Made by a program: the position numbers and the translations under genes
The notes under the pieces: generated by a model
What the model was told of the DNA's origin: nothing
What the model saw: the letters and a program-made list of their open reading frames with translations, nothing else
Databases searched by the model: none
Shown here: one piece after another, positions 36,563 to 45,661 of the stretch
How the letters are laid out: each line of letters begins with the position of its first letter
Numbering within the stretch: position 1 is the first letter of the stretch
Assembly: GCA_018266055.1 (NCBI GenBank)
Contig: JAFDYT010000006.1
Span: forward strand, 310,001 to 374,000
Source: Bacteroidota bacterium
Lineage (GTDB): Bacteria > Bacteroidota > Bacteroidia > Cytophagales > Cyclobacteriaceae
Length of the DNA stretch: 64,000 nt
Direction: 5' to 3'

Positions 36563-39151
36563 CTATTTTCCAATCACCGCCCGCTTGCGAAATAGAGCGA
36601 CAGACCCGGTTGAATCAAATACTTCAAACCAGACCACATAATAACCTAGACGCGCCAGGCTACCGTCGTCACGGTCGCCATCCCACCGCATGAACCCATC
36701 GAAGCTAAGGGTTTCATTGTTTGCAATGGTCTTAATAAGCCGCCCCTGACTGTCGAGGATCTTTACGTTGGCCGCGCGTCCGCTTTCGGCGAACTTATAA
36801 TTTATCTTACAAAAATTTCTTCCCGATTCGGCGGGTGAGAAAATTTCAGGATCTACGGTCACTGCATTTTCATTGCTGAAGGAATCTGTTCGTGCGTTGG
36901 AATTGATAAATCCCGGTGTGGCGAAACCAGCAGCGGAGTTGGCTGATTTCCAATTGCTGGCTTCCTGCGTTGGTGCAGAGAATGATATTCTTTCCAGAGA
37001 AACACCTTCTTTATCTTTTAGAAAAGACGAATGCAAGTGTTGTGTATAACTGAAGTGATCTACAACGAGGGGAGCGTTACTTTCTATCGCCACGCTGCCT
37101 TCGTCGTCTGGTAAGCTGGGCAGTGTCATTTTGAATAGATTTTTCAAAATACTTTGGGGGTACTGTGCTACAACTGTTGAGGGATCGCTGGTAAAAACTA
37201 AAAAGCTTGAAGGCGCGAGAATGAAATCCTCGCTAGTGATGGATTGTGTGTTAATAATCACGCCGTTTTGATAATTTCCAATCTTCCAGTTTTTGAGGTT
37301 GATATACTTTGCCGAGCGGTTATAAATCTCAACAAAATCGACGCCACCGGTTCGCGGGTTGAAAAGAATTTCATTGATCACGATGTCAAGACTATCGGCC
37401 GGCTCAGGCAACACAAACGAGGCTGTGCTGAAATCAGTTTGAATAAAATTGCCGCTGCAATCGGTAAGGTTACTTACGTGAATGGAATACAGTTGGCGAG
37501 TCGCCAAGCCGTCATTGAGCTCGAGGGTAACTTCACGCAACGCTTGATCTGAAAAATATCTTTTGGAAATAGTTGCCGCAGGCGAAAAAGAGAAATCCAC
37601 TGACGACAAATCGTTTTCCAATTTTTCGTTGAACGTAAGTTTCAAAACCGTTGATGAAACCGGCACAACAGTCAGCAGCTGAGGACCGGTGAGGTCGGGT
37701 TTGTTGGCAAAGATTGAATTTTGTTTTCCCGGTGTGCCTCCGGAAGGATCATCAGACGCTGCCCAATTTTCTTCTTCGCCACAGATCGAATTAGGATCGA
37801 TGATTTCCAAAGACCATCCGCCTTCTTGTTTGTCCTGATCGTGATACCATGACAGGGCGTAGTTCACCGAGTCAATTGTTTTTGACGAAGCATCCCGTAA
37901 GGTCAAATTATCGCCACTGTTGTTGAGGGTTGGAAAATTGGAAACGCCAATCACGTTTCCGTAAGAGGTGAATAGTGATGCATTCGCGGAAGCGCAAATA
38001 ATCCAATATTGATTGGGTAAAATAATCTGACTGCTGAATGTGGCGGTGGAAGTGCCGTCCGAAAATTTCCAGCCAGCTAAGTCAAAGGGATTTGCACTGC
38101 GATTAAAAATTTCCACATACTCCTGGGCTGGCAACCCTACCTGTGGACTTGGGTCGGCAAAAATTTCGGTGATAATGATGTCATTCTCTTGTGAAGGAAC
38201 CGCTTTGAAATATAAAAAAGGAAATGATGCTGCGGCCATTACATTTCCCTTCAAGTCGGCGACTCCGCTAATCGACAATGTGTTTTGGATTCCATTCGTA
38301 AACGATTTGGAGAATTTTAATTTCACAGTTTTTAAATCGGATTGAAGCGTAGCCGACTGCGGGGAGCTCAGCGAATTGTCGGCCGAATAATTAGAAACAT
38401 TTTGTGCGGATACGACATCAACGGGTTCAGAAAAAACCACCGAAACGGAGTCGTCTGAAAGAGTAGTTACAGTAGTAACCGTAGGCGGTGTTTTATCGGT
38501 TAAAGAAGGCCCGGCGTACACGTCGTCGAGGATAAATTTTGTGGCGTTGGAAACGGTGTAAGTGCAAAAAATGCCGAAGTATCGGCAGTTGATTGACGAT
38601 ATATCGTTACCACTCGCTTCCAAAGTAAAATTTTTGCCGCCGGAATAGTCCGTGGTCAATTGCCAAAATCCGGTTTTGTCGCGCGTTATTTTTATCCTCA
38701 CGGCAAACGCCGCAGCAATTGCTCCGCTCGTTCCGCGGCACACTGAAGTTGATGTCGATCCATTTTGGCGAAATAATTCGATGGCGTCTTTTGATCCGGC
38801 TTCACCAAGTTGTAGATAAAATCCGTTGAGCGGTTGCGATAAATCGGCTTGATCGCTGGCCAGATAAATTCGTGCGAAATTGCTGCCAGAAAGCGCAAAT
38901 CCGAGCTTTATGTAGGCTTGCCACTCGTAGTCGTCGAGTGTGGATGTGACAAAAGAAGTTGATAAATAAGAAGAGGCGGCAACGGAGTTATTCAGTTGAA
39001 GTTGCTTCGCGGAGTTGACGATGAAGCTTGACGAAGATCCAGACCACGTCGGCTTGCTGGTGAAGTCTCCATCCGAAAAATCATCTGATACTTGCCCATA
39101 ACAAACACTTGTTAAGGTCAAAAAGAAAATAATCGATCCCTTAATTTTCAT
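36563..39151 (-). CDS. Secreted lamin-tail-domain surface protein
   Basis: An 862-residue exported protein: signal peptide (about 1-20, 'LTSVCYGQ'), an N-terminal concanavalin-like region, Ig-like strands ('PPTVTTVTTLSDDSVSVVF'), and two lamin tail domains ('NDIIITEIFADPSPQ...EYVEIFNRS' and 'DIVINEILFNPRTGG...DFVEIYNRS'). The C-terminus is a FlgD Ig-like module ending 'WDGDRDDGSLARLGYYVVWFEVF'. This last part may be the secretion or anchoring unit; a classical type IX sorting tail is not obvious. Lamin-tail proteins in this phylum are often surface adhesins or nuclease partners. Start at 39151 gives the signal peptide. Confidence 0.83.
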   Translation of the reverse strand: MKIKGSIIFFLTLTSVCYGQVSDDFSDGDFTSKPTWSGSSSSFIVNSAKQLQLNNSVAASSYLSTSFVTSTLDDYEWQAYIKLGFALSGSNFARIYLASDQADLSQPLNGFYLQLGEAGSKDAIELFRQNGSTSTSVCRGTSGAIAAAFAVRIKITRDKTGFWQLTTDYSGGKNFTLEASGNDISSINCRYFGIFCTYTVSNATKFILDDVYAGPSLTDKTPPTVTTVTTLSDDSVSVVFSEPVDVVSAQNVSNYSADNSLSSPQSATLQSDLKTVKLKFSKSFTNGIQNTLSISGVADLKGNVMAAASFPFLYFKAVPSQENDIIITEIFADPSPQVGLPAQEYVEIFNRSANPFDLAGWKFSDGTSTATFSSQIILPNQYWIICASANASLFTSYGNVIGVSNFPTLNNSGDNLTLRDASSKTIDSVNYALSWYHDQDKQEGGWSLEIIDPNSICGEEENWAASDDPSGGTPGKQNSIFANKPDLTGPQLLTVVPVSSTVLKLTFNEKLENDLSSVDFSFSPAATISKRYFSDQALREVTLELNDGLATRQLYSIHVSNLTDCSGNFIQTDFSTASFVLPEPADSLDIVINEILFNPRTGGVDFVEIYNRSAKYINLKNWKIGNYQNGVIINTQSITSEDFILAPSSFLVFTSDPSTVVAQYPQSILKNLFKMTLPSLPDDEGSVAIESNAPLVVDHFSYTQHLHSSFLKDKEGVSLERISFSAPTQEASNWKSANSAAGFATPGFINSNARTDSFSNENAVTVDPEIFSPAESGRNFCKINYKFAESGRAANVKILDSQGRLIKTIANNETLSFDGFMRWDGDRDDGSLARLGYYVVWFEVFDSTGSVALFRKRAVIGK

Positions 39152-39277
39152 CAGGTCTTTTGAATTATTGTATTTTTGCCCCTCGCAAATTTGTTGCCAA
39201 CAAAAAATGAAAGTGAAGTGACTCTTCAATGATCATTGGGATGGAAGGCAACTCAACAAAACCAAAACAATAAAAAA

Positions 39278-40276
39278 ATGAAACTAGCAGTCGTTGGTGC
39301 TACCGGGTTGGTAGGCCAGGAAGTTTTGAAAGTGCTCGAAGAGCGTAACATCGAGTTTGATGATTTGTATTTGATCGCCTCTGCCAAATCGGTAGGACAA
39401 AAAATAAAATTCAAGGGAAAGGAATATACTATAAAGAGTATTGAAGAAGGCTGCAACCTGGCAGCTGACATCGCTATATTTTCTGCCGGTGGTGGCACGT
39501 CATTGGATTGGGCACCGAAGTATGCCGAGAAAGGTACTATTGTGATCGACAACTCGTCGGCGTGGAGAATGGATCCTACAAAAAAATTGGTGGTTCCTGA
39601 AATCAACGGTCATGTGTTGAAAATTGACGATCGTATAATAGCGAACCCCAATTGCTCTACTATTCAGATGGTAATAGCCCTGGCGCCACTTCACGTGAAG
39701 TATAAAATAAAACGCATCGTAGTTTCGACTTACCAATCAGTGACCGGCACGGGCAAAGACGCTGTGCAGCAAATGATGGAAGAACGCAAAGGAATAACCA
39801 ATGGCATGAAGGTATATCCTCACCCAATCGATTTGAATGCGCTGCCACACATCGATTCATTCCTAGACAATGGATACACGAAAGAGGAAATGAAAATGGT
39901 GAACGAAACACGCAAGATATTGGGTGATAATACAATCGGCGTGACATCAACCACAGTGCGCATCCCTGCTATCGGCGGGCACTCTGAGGCGGTGAACGTA
40001 GAGTTTTACAAAGACTTTGATTTGAAAGAAGTACGCGAGATCCTTGAGAAATCACCCGGTGTAATTGTACAAGACGACGTGAAGAACAACGTCTATCCGA
40101 TGCCGATTCATTCGCATGGAAAAGATGAAGTATTTGTAGGGCGTCTTCGCCGCGATGAGTCGCAGCCGAATACGTTGAATATGTGGGTGGTGAGCGATAA
40201 CCTTCGCAAAGGAGCGGCCACCAACGCCGTACAGATTGCCGAATTTTTGATGGAAAAAAGCCTGGTGGTAAGCTAA
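39278..40276 (+). CDS. asd: Aspartate-semialdehyde dehydrogenase
   Basis: A 332-residue enzyme. NADP-binding 'AVVGATGLVGQEVLK' lies at the N-terminus, the catalytic Cys is in 'NPNCSTIQMVIAL', and the acid/base His in 'IGGHSEAVNVEF'. It reduces aspartyl phosphate to the semialdehyde that feeds lysine, diaminopimelate, threonine and methionine synthesis. The ATG at 39278 matches the family start; the in-frame extension upstream is not supported. A short 54-bp gap separates it from lemA, so co-transcription is possible. Confidence 0.96.
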   Translation: MKLAVVGATGLVGQEVLKVLEERNIEFDDLYLIASAKSVGQKIKFKGKEYTIKSIEEGCNLAADIAIFSAGGGTSLDWAPKYAEKGTIVIDNSSAWRMDPTKKLVVPEINGHVLKIDDRIIANPNCSTIQMVIALAPLHVKYKIKRIVVSTYQSVTGTGKDAVQQMMEERKGITNGMKVYPHPIDLNALPHIDSFLDNGYTKEEMKMVNETRKILGDNTIGVTSTTVRIPAIGGHSEAVNVEFYKDFDLKEVREILEKSPGVIVQDDVKNNVYPMPIHSHGKDEVFVGRLRRDESQPNTLNMWVVSDNLRKGAATNAVQIAEFLMEKSLVVS

Positions 40277-40330
40277 TTTTTAATTCGCTTTCTTGTCCCT
40301 AACTTTGAGTGTAACAAACAAATTATACCT

Positions 40331-40912
40331 ATGAATTTCAAAAAGTTTATTCCGTGGATTGTTGTCGGTGTACTAGCAATTTGGGTAATCAGCAAATACA
40401 ACGGCATCGCCGGCAAAGATCAGGTAGTGAAGAGAACCTGGGGAGATGTAGAATCAGATTATCAAAGAAGATCTGACCTGATCCCTAACCTGGTGAATAC
40501 AGTGAAAGGTTATGCCAACTTTGAAAAAGAAACTCTGACTAAAGTGATCGAAGCTCGTGCCAGCGCCACGCAAATGAAAGTGGATGCCTCAAACCTGACC
40601 CCTGAAGCATTGGAGTCATTCCAAAAAGCGCAAGGTGGATTGAGCCAGGCGTTGGGCCGCTTGATGGTGGTAGCCGAAAATTATCCTGACCTGAAAGCCA
40701 ATCAAAATTTCCTTGATCTGCAAGCGCAGCTGGAAGGAACTGAAAACCGCATCAACGTTTCGCGTAAGCGTTTCAACGAAGCCGTACAAGACTATAACAC
40801 AGCCATTGTAGGTTTCCCTGGAAATTTGGTAGCAATGCTTGGAAGCTTTAAAGAGAAAGGATTCTTCAAGGCGGCCGAAGGTGCTGACAAAGCGCCCGAA
40901 GTAAAATTCTAA
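40331..40912 (+). CDS. LemA family protein
   Basis: A 193-residue protein with one N-terminal helix ('FIPWIVVGVLAIWVISKY') followed by the LemA domain: 'VESDYQRRSDLIPNLVNTVKGYANFE' region, then a coiled segment 'NRINVSRKRFNEAVQDYNT' and 'GFPGNLVAMLG'. LemA proteins are helical envelope proteins; a role in lipid or protease-linked envelope quality control has been proposed, but none is certain. A strong terminator follows. Confidence 0.93.
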   Translation: MNFKKFIPWIVVGVLAIWVISKYNGIAGKDQVVKRTWGDVESDYQRRSDLIPNLVNTVKGYANFEKETLTKVIEARASATQMKVDASNLTPEALESFQKAQGGLSQALGRLMVVAENYPDLKANQNFLDLQAQLEGTENRINVSRKRFNEAVQDYNTAIVGFPGNLVAMLGSFKEKGFFKAAEGADKAPEVKF

Positions 40913-40933
40913 GAATAAAATCTCTTATAAATG

Positions 40934-40966
40934 AAAACGCCTCGACAAAATCGAGGCGTTTTTTTA
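40934..40966. terminator. Rho-independent terminator after lemA
   Basis: ACGCCTCGA (40937-40945) pairs with TCGAGGCGT (40951-40959) around CAAAA, flanked by AAA on the left and a run of eight T on the right. It can end both lemA and the convergent TPR gene. Confidence 0.9.
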
Positions 40967-40982
40967 TGACTTATAATTCAGA

Positions 40983-42095
40983 CTACTTGCAACTCTTTTT
41001 TATTGCTGCTTTAGCATCTTGTGATCCAAGCTCGTCAGCGCGCTTAAGGTCCAGGCAGCCATCATAGTTGTTGTTCATGGTGAGCTTTACTAGGCCACGC
41101 TGATAGTAGGTCTCTGCATCTGTAGGATAAATTTCAATCGACGAAGAATAATCTTCAATGGCTCCGGCAAAATCTTCCTTCTCAGTTTTGCTCAATGCGC
41201 GGTTGTCAAAATAAGTAGGGTTGGTGCTATCAAGTTCAATAGCCTTGGTATAATCGGCAATGGAGCCGTCAAAATCTTGCAATGTGTGTTTCAATACGCC
41301 GCGCAGGTTGTAGGTTTCGGCATCCTGACCGTTGAGTTCTATCGCTTTGTTATAATCTTCAAGCGCGCCTTTCAAATCTTCTTTTGCACTTTTAGCGAGT
41401 GCGCGGTTTTCAAATTTCAATGGGTCTTTGGCATCCAGGCGAATCGCTTCGTTGTAGTCGGTAATGGCAAGATCAAAATTGCTGGTGTTGTAATACGCCA
41501 CGCCCCTGTAGTTATAAAGATTGGCGTCGGCCTTATCAAGTTCAATGGCTTTGGTATAATCATCTATGGCGCTTACATATTCGCCAAGTTCGGCTTTTAC
41601 AATGCCGCGATTAAAGTACTTGTCATCAGTGGCAGGCCCGATTTCCAGCGCTTTTGAAAAATCAAAATAGGCGCCTTGCAGGTCTTCAATGTTGTATTTG
41701 GCAAAACCCCGGTTGGTGTATGCTTCACTGTATTTTGAATTGTATTTAATGGCCTTGTCCAAATCGGCAATGGCGCCGTCGTCATCGCCAAGATTAATTT
41801 TTGCTTCTCCGCGATAGTTCAATACCTCAGCGATTGTAGAGTCTACATCAAGTGCAAAATTGAAATCTCCTATCGCACCATAATAGTCGTTAAGCGCCAT
41901 GCGCGTGCGGCCGCGCAAGGTAAGAGCCGCTCTGTTTTTAGGGTTAGTATCAAGGATTTTAGTGAGGTCTAGCTTGGCGCCAACGAAATCTTTGGCGTCC
42001 ATCTTTTTGCGAACAGCGTCAAGCTGTGTGTCGATGTTTTGTGAAAAAGCGGTGATGGAAAATAGAAGAAGAAAAAAGGCAGAAAATTTTTTCAT
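40983..42095 (-). CDS. Secreted tetratricopeptide repeat protein
   Basis: A 370-residue exported protein (signal peptide 1-18, 'FSITAFSQ') made almost wholly of about ten TPR units of 34 residues, each with a motif like 'Y-AI-DY-KAIELD' ('DYTKAIELDKADANLYNYRG', 'DYNKAIELNGQDAETYNLRG'). The C-terminal 'NNYDGCLDLKRADELG' unit has a Cys, as does the end 'KKSCK'. TPR arrays of this type bind proteins in the periplasm; no specific partner can be named. Downstream of the convergent lemA terminator. Confidence 0.85.
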   Translation of the reverse strand: MKKFSAFFLLLFSITAFSQNIDTQLDAVRKKMDAKDFVGAKLDLTKILDTNPKNRAALTLRGRTRMALNDYYGAIGDFNFALDVDSTIAEVLNYRGEAKINLGDDDGAIADLDKAIKYNSKYSEAYTNRGFAKYNIEDLQGAYFDFSKALEIGPATDDKYFNRGIVKAELGEYVSAIDDYTKAIELDKADANLYNYRGVAYYNTSNFDLAITDYNEAIRLDAKDPLKFENRALAKSAKEDLKGALEDYNKAIELNGQDAETYNLRGVLKHTLQDFDGSIADYTKAIELDSTNPTYFDNRALSKTEKEDFAGAIEDYSSSIEIYPTDAETYYQRGLVKLTMNNNYDGCLDLKRADELGSQDAKAAIKKSCK

Positions 42096-42183
42096 TCGTG
42101 GTAAGAGTCAAGGCAAGCAAGTTACTAAGATTTGACGAATTGCCATTGGCGCCAACAGACGCTACTCGCACCATTAAAACATG

Positions 42184-42363
42184 TTATTTTTTCTCCGGCT
42201 TCGATTCGAGCATTTTCTCAATGTCATGAAGTAGCCTTTCCTTTTCTTTGATCGCCAACGGAAGCTGGCCGCCGCCTGAGTCGAGAATTATCTTTCGGAA
42301 AAGTGAAACGTCGGCGGCTAAAAGTCGGGCGGTATCACGAAGAAGAGAGGTTTCACTTTTCAT
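42184..42363 (-). CDS. Small protein of 59 residues
   Basis: A 59-codon ORF (42363 to 42184) that opens MKSETSLLRDTARLLAADVS and ends 'MLESKPEKK'. It is an amphipathic, mostly helical, charged peptide with no signal sequence. It is isolated: 88 bp before the TPR gene's start and 139 bp from the divergent amidohydrolase. The codons look like those of neighbours. I do not recognise it; coding status rests on composition and the clean start and stop. Confidence 0.5.
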   Translation of the reverse strand: MKSETSLLRDTARLLAADVSLFRKIILDSGGGQLPLAIKEKERLLHDIEKMLESKPEKK

Positions 42364-42502
42364 AGCAGATATTGGTTATCGGTTCTGTCCCCGCTGGATT
42401 TTTTAGGATTTGACCTCCCGTAACACGTTTGGTTTAATACCATTCACATAATTTGTACAAACCATTGAAGCTTGTTAGCGTACTTGCAGTAAATAAAAAC
42501 CT

Positions 42503-43612
42503 ATGCTCCGTCATTTCATTATAGCCGCCTGTGTAAGTCGTTCGCTCATGACTTTCGCTCAGGAAAAACCATTGGATATGAAAATGGATTTTGAAAAGTA
42601 CAATCCGCCATCCACGCTGGTGGTAGAAGAGCATCGTGTAAAGCGATCGAAGTTCCCGTTTATCGATATACACAATCACCAGGGAAACATGGGCCCCGGC
42701 GAGCTTAAGACGCTGATAACTGAAATGGACAAACTCAACATGGCGATCATGGTGAACCTAAGCGGGCAAGGATTTCCCCTGAGTGCCGACCATTTTGCCA
42801 AATCTGTGGAGAGCATCAAGCAAAATTATCCTACGCGTTTTGTTCTTTTCACCAACGTCAACTTCGCCGACATTGACAATCCTGAGTGGACAGCCAAAGC
42901 GGTAAAGCAACTTGAAACGGATGTACAGCTCGGGGCAAAAGGGTTGAAGATTTATAAATCGCTGGGCATGTTTGCCAAAGACAGCAAAGGAAGACGAATT
43001 CATGTAGACGACCCACGTATTGATGCAGTGTGGGACAAATGCGGCGAGCTGGGGATACCCGTACTTATTCACGCCGCCGATCCGAAGCAGTTTTGGCAAC
43101 CTATCGATAGCCTGAACGAGCGCTGGCTGGAATTAAAGCTTCATCCCGGCCGACGCCATGATACCGATACCGTGAAGTGGGAAAAAATAATAGCTGAACA
43201 GCATCACCTTTTTCGCAAGCATCCTAAAACAAAATTCATCGACGCACACCTGGGCTGGTACGGAAGTGATTTGAAAAAACTGGGTACGCTATTAGACCAG
43301 ATGCCAAACGTTTACACCGAAATCGGTGCGGTGATTGCCGAGCTTGGACGACAGCCCCGCGCGGCCAAGGCATTTCTTACCAAATACCAGGATCGCGTGT
43401 TGTTTGGAAAAGACAGTTGGGTACCTGAAGAATACGAAACCTACTTTCGTGTGCTTGAAACTGAAGACGAGTACTTTCCTTATCATAAACGCTATCATGC
43501 ATTCTGGCGGATGTATGGTATCGGTCTGCCTGACAAAATCCTGAAGAAGATTTATTATAAAAATGCCCTCGCTCTTTTACCCGGCATGGACAAAAAACTT
43601 TTTCCAAAATAG
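42503..43612 (+). CDS. Exported amidohydrolase (amidohydrolase-related, PF04909-like)
   Basis: A 369-residue protein with a short signal peptide ('SRSLMTFAQE') and a metal-dependent TIM-barrel hydrolase fold. The HxH of strand 1 is in 'PFIDIHNHQGN'; later 'VLIHAADPKQF', 'FIDAHLGWYG' and 'VLFGKDSWVP' supply the other His and Asp ligands. PF04909 enzymes hydrolyse or decarboxylate cyclic or aromatic acids; here the substrate is unknown. Convergent with the unknown secreted gene (1-bp gap). Confidence 0.85.
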   Translation: MLRHFIIAACVSRSLMTFAQEKPLDMKMDFEKYNPPSTLVVEEHRVKRSKFPFIDIHNHQGNMGPGELKTLITEMDKLNMAIMVNLSGQGFPLSADHFAKSVESIKQNYPTRFVLFTNVNFADIDNPEWTAKAVKQLETDVQLGAKGLKIYKSLGMFAKDSKGRRIHVDDPRIDAVWDKCGELGIPVLIHAADPKQFWQPIDSLNERWLELKLHPGRRHDTDTVKWEKIIAEQHHLFRKHPKTKFIDAHLGWYGSDLKKLGTLLDQMPNVYTEIGAVIAELGRQPRAAKAFLTKYQDRVLFGKDSWVPEEYETYFRVLETEDEYFPYHKRYHAFWRMYGIGLPDKILKKIYYKNALALLPGMDKKLFPK

Positions 43613-43613
43613 A

Positions 43614-44300
43614 CTATTGATGGAGGAAATAGTAATGGGAAATATCGGAGTAGCAATATTTTGAGGATGATACTAAGCTCGCGGTAAAAAACCGTTTGGG
43701 CATATACAAAAGAATTTCTTTCTCCGATTTTTGGTAATCGGAGTTATACGCACACGCAAAGAACTTTATTTTATCTGCTTCATTTTTCCAGGAAGGATAT
43801 TTTTTATCCATCACTTTAAAAAACATCAGTATATAATTGAGCATGGCTTTTTTATTCTTCAATCGGGCTACCCGTGCAGCTCTGTTGGCCGCGTTTTGAA
43901 TTGTGTCTGAGGGGTGAATCGCAAATGAATTTTCACGGACGAGGATTAAAAAATCTTTTTCAATGTTCTCGGCGAAGGAAGGTTTGATCTGAAATTCACC
44001 AATCGAAAAGTTGGCATAGGTCTTTCCGTATTGGGCGTAAAGCGATTCGAGGGCAAATGTTTCGAATTTATCTTTCAACGCGCTGTAGCGAATCAGTTCT
44101 GGAAAGACGATGGCTTTTACTTCGTGAGGAATCAAATGGTGGGACTCGATAACATCATTCATCCATTTTTCACTTTCAAAAAAAGCTACTGCTTTTTGAT
44201 AATCGCGTCCGAAGATCCGGGCATAATCTTCCTGAGCAAAGCCACAAACAAAAAGCAGCCCGAAGGCTGCTGAAAATAAAATTCTCCGGATGACCATCAA
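43614..44300 (-). CDS. Exported protein with a possible lysozyme-like fold
   Basis: A 228-residue protein with a signal peptide (1-22, 'LLFVCGFAQ'). The block 'IVFPELIRYS' followed by 'YAQYGKTYANFSIGEFQIKP' resembles the catalytic Glu and the 'S-x-G-x-x-Q-I-x-P' segment of lytic transglycosylases, so a peptidoglycan-acting enzyme is possible. The match is weak and the rest is not recognised. Its start overlaps by 4 bp the end of the upstream 44297-45541 gene, indicating one operon. Confidence 0.6.
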   Translation of the reverse strand: MMVIRRILFSAAFGLLFVCGFAQEDYARIFGRDYQKAVAFFESEKWMNDVIESHHLIPHEVKAIVFPELIRYSALKDKFETFALESLYAQYGKTYANFSIGEFQIKPSFAENIEKDFLILVRENSFAIHPSDTIQNAANRAARVARLKNKKAMLNYILMFFKVMDKKYPSWKNEADKIKFFACAYNSDYQKSEKEILLYMPKRFFTASLVSSSKYCYSDISHYYFLHQ

Positions 44301-45541
44301 TACGGTTTTTGGTAAACCACTATCTCTTGATTTTCAAAGGCCAGCCATTTATAATTGAGTTTGCCATTCACGTTGACCAGAGAAATCTGCATGGGATATT
44401 CAAAATAGTCGCCATCCGCAAATGAAAGAACGTTGTTAATAACAGTAGTTAACCCTTTTCCATCAGGAGTAACGAATAGATCACAAGCTTCAGGCGCCAC
44501 ACCGTCAAAAGTTTTAAGCACTTGTCCGTCTACCGAAAGTTGGTTGTTAGACAGTATTGCAAAATGATTTCCGGCCGGTGTGTACCACACTCCACCAAAC
44601 CGGGTCATGTCGAGGATGTTAATGGTTTTTCCTTTGGAGGTAAGCACCTGATATTTCATTTCATTGGTCGGCACTACAACGGCAAATTCAGAATTATCGC
44701 TGGCAGCAATGCACGAAAGAGGCGCAATCATGCTTGCAATGGGAATAGTGGCGTTGGAGCCAGAAGAAATTACTTTGTAATTGAGGTTTGAACCACCTTG
44801 CGACGCTTCGACAACAACAGCGTAAAAATTTTTGCTGTCCGGAGTTAAATAAAATTGACTCAGCTGGCTAAAAGGGCCGTATGTTTTTCCGTTGAATTTG
44901 ATACTTCTCGATTTCACCACAGTATAATTTTTTCCGGCGGTTTGCTTTTGAGCTTCGGCCATCGTCTTTTTCATTTCATCAATTTGCTCCTTGGTCATGT
45001 AAGCGCTCATCATTTTCAGTTGTTGATCTGAAATGGCGGGAACTGCTATTGAATGCGATTCCGTTTCGTCAACGATAAATTTTTTAGCTTCATCGCTGTC
45101 AAGCTCTAGGCTGCGCAGTTTATTATAGCTGCATTGCAAAGACGAGTGGCTGCAGTCGCGCACTGGATTTTCACACGACACGGCCGTGCGCGTTCCATTT
45201 TCATAGCGAAAGCACTGCATGTTTCCGTTCTCTTTGATGTCACGTGTTATGACTGAAACCTGATTTATCGAAGCACCCAGCGTAATACAGCTTTCACTGT
45301 AGTCAATGCTTTCGTTGGCCCCGATTTTTAATACTACGTTCCGAGAAACATTGGCACTTAGTTTATTTTTATTCGCCTTTGTGTCCTGGCTTCCACCGGG
45401 TGACACAACTTTGTTCTCAAGTTTATTCACTTCCTGATTGGCCTTGTTTTTTAACTTGTTCAACAAGCCCTGGCCATTTGCCGTCATGCCGATAGAAAGC
45501 ACAACCAAAAGAGAGAAGAGAACACAAACTGATTTTTTCAT
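44297..45541 (-). CDS. Secreted protein of unknown function, beta-propeller-like
   Basis: A 414-residue exported protein (signal peptide 1-23, 'IGMTANGQ'). After a charged helix ('LLNKLKNKANQEVNKLENKV') comes a Cys-containing region ('CENPVRDCSHSSLQCSYN') and then repeated strands of the type 'FYLTPDSKNFYAVV', 'FVTPDGKGLTTVI', that look like WD40/PD40 propeller blades. Possibly a ligand-binding surface protein. Overlaps by 4 bp with the next gene (43614-44300), so both are probably co-expressed. Confidence 0.6.
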   Translation of the reverse strand: MKKSVCVLFSLLVVLSIGMTANGQGLLNKLKNKANQEVNKLENKVVSPGGSQDTKANKNKLSANVSRNVVLKIGANESIDYSESCITLGASINQVSVITRDIKENGNMQCFRYENGTRTAVSCENPVRDCSHSSLQCSYNKLRSLELDSDEAKKFIVDETESHSIAVPAISDQQLKMMSAYMTKEQIDEMKKTMAEAQKQTAGKNYTVVKSRSIKFNGKTYGPFSQLSQFYLTPDSKNFYAVVVEASQGGSNLNYKVISSGSNATIPIASMIAPLSCIAASDNSEFAVVVPTNEMKYQVLTSKGKTINILDMTRFGGVWYTPAGNHFAILSNNQLSVDGQVLKTFDGVAPEACDLFVTPDGKGLTTVINNVLSFADGDYFEYPMQISLVNVNGKLNYKWLAFENQEIVVYQKPY

Positions 45542-45610
45542 GGAGTAAATTTTATGCCTTATGCAATTTACTATAAATATCAAATTTACCCCGACGTGAC
45601 CGGGCATAAA

Positions 45611-45636
45611 AAAAGGATGAACTACTTCATCCTTTT
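45611..45636. terminator. Bidirectional terminator between two leftward genes
   Basis: AAAAGGATGAA (45611-45621) and TTCATCCTTTT (45626-45636) form a perfect 11-bp stem with a 4-base loop, with A and T tracts on both sides. It lies just after the stop of the pseudouridine synthase gene (45662). Confidence 0.88.
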
Positions 45637-45661
45637 CTTTCTAATCATAGGAAACTACTCG

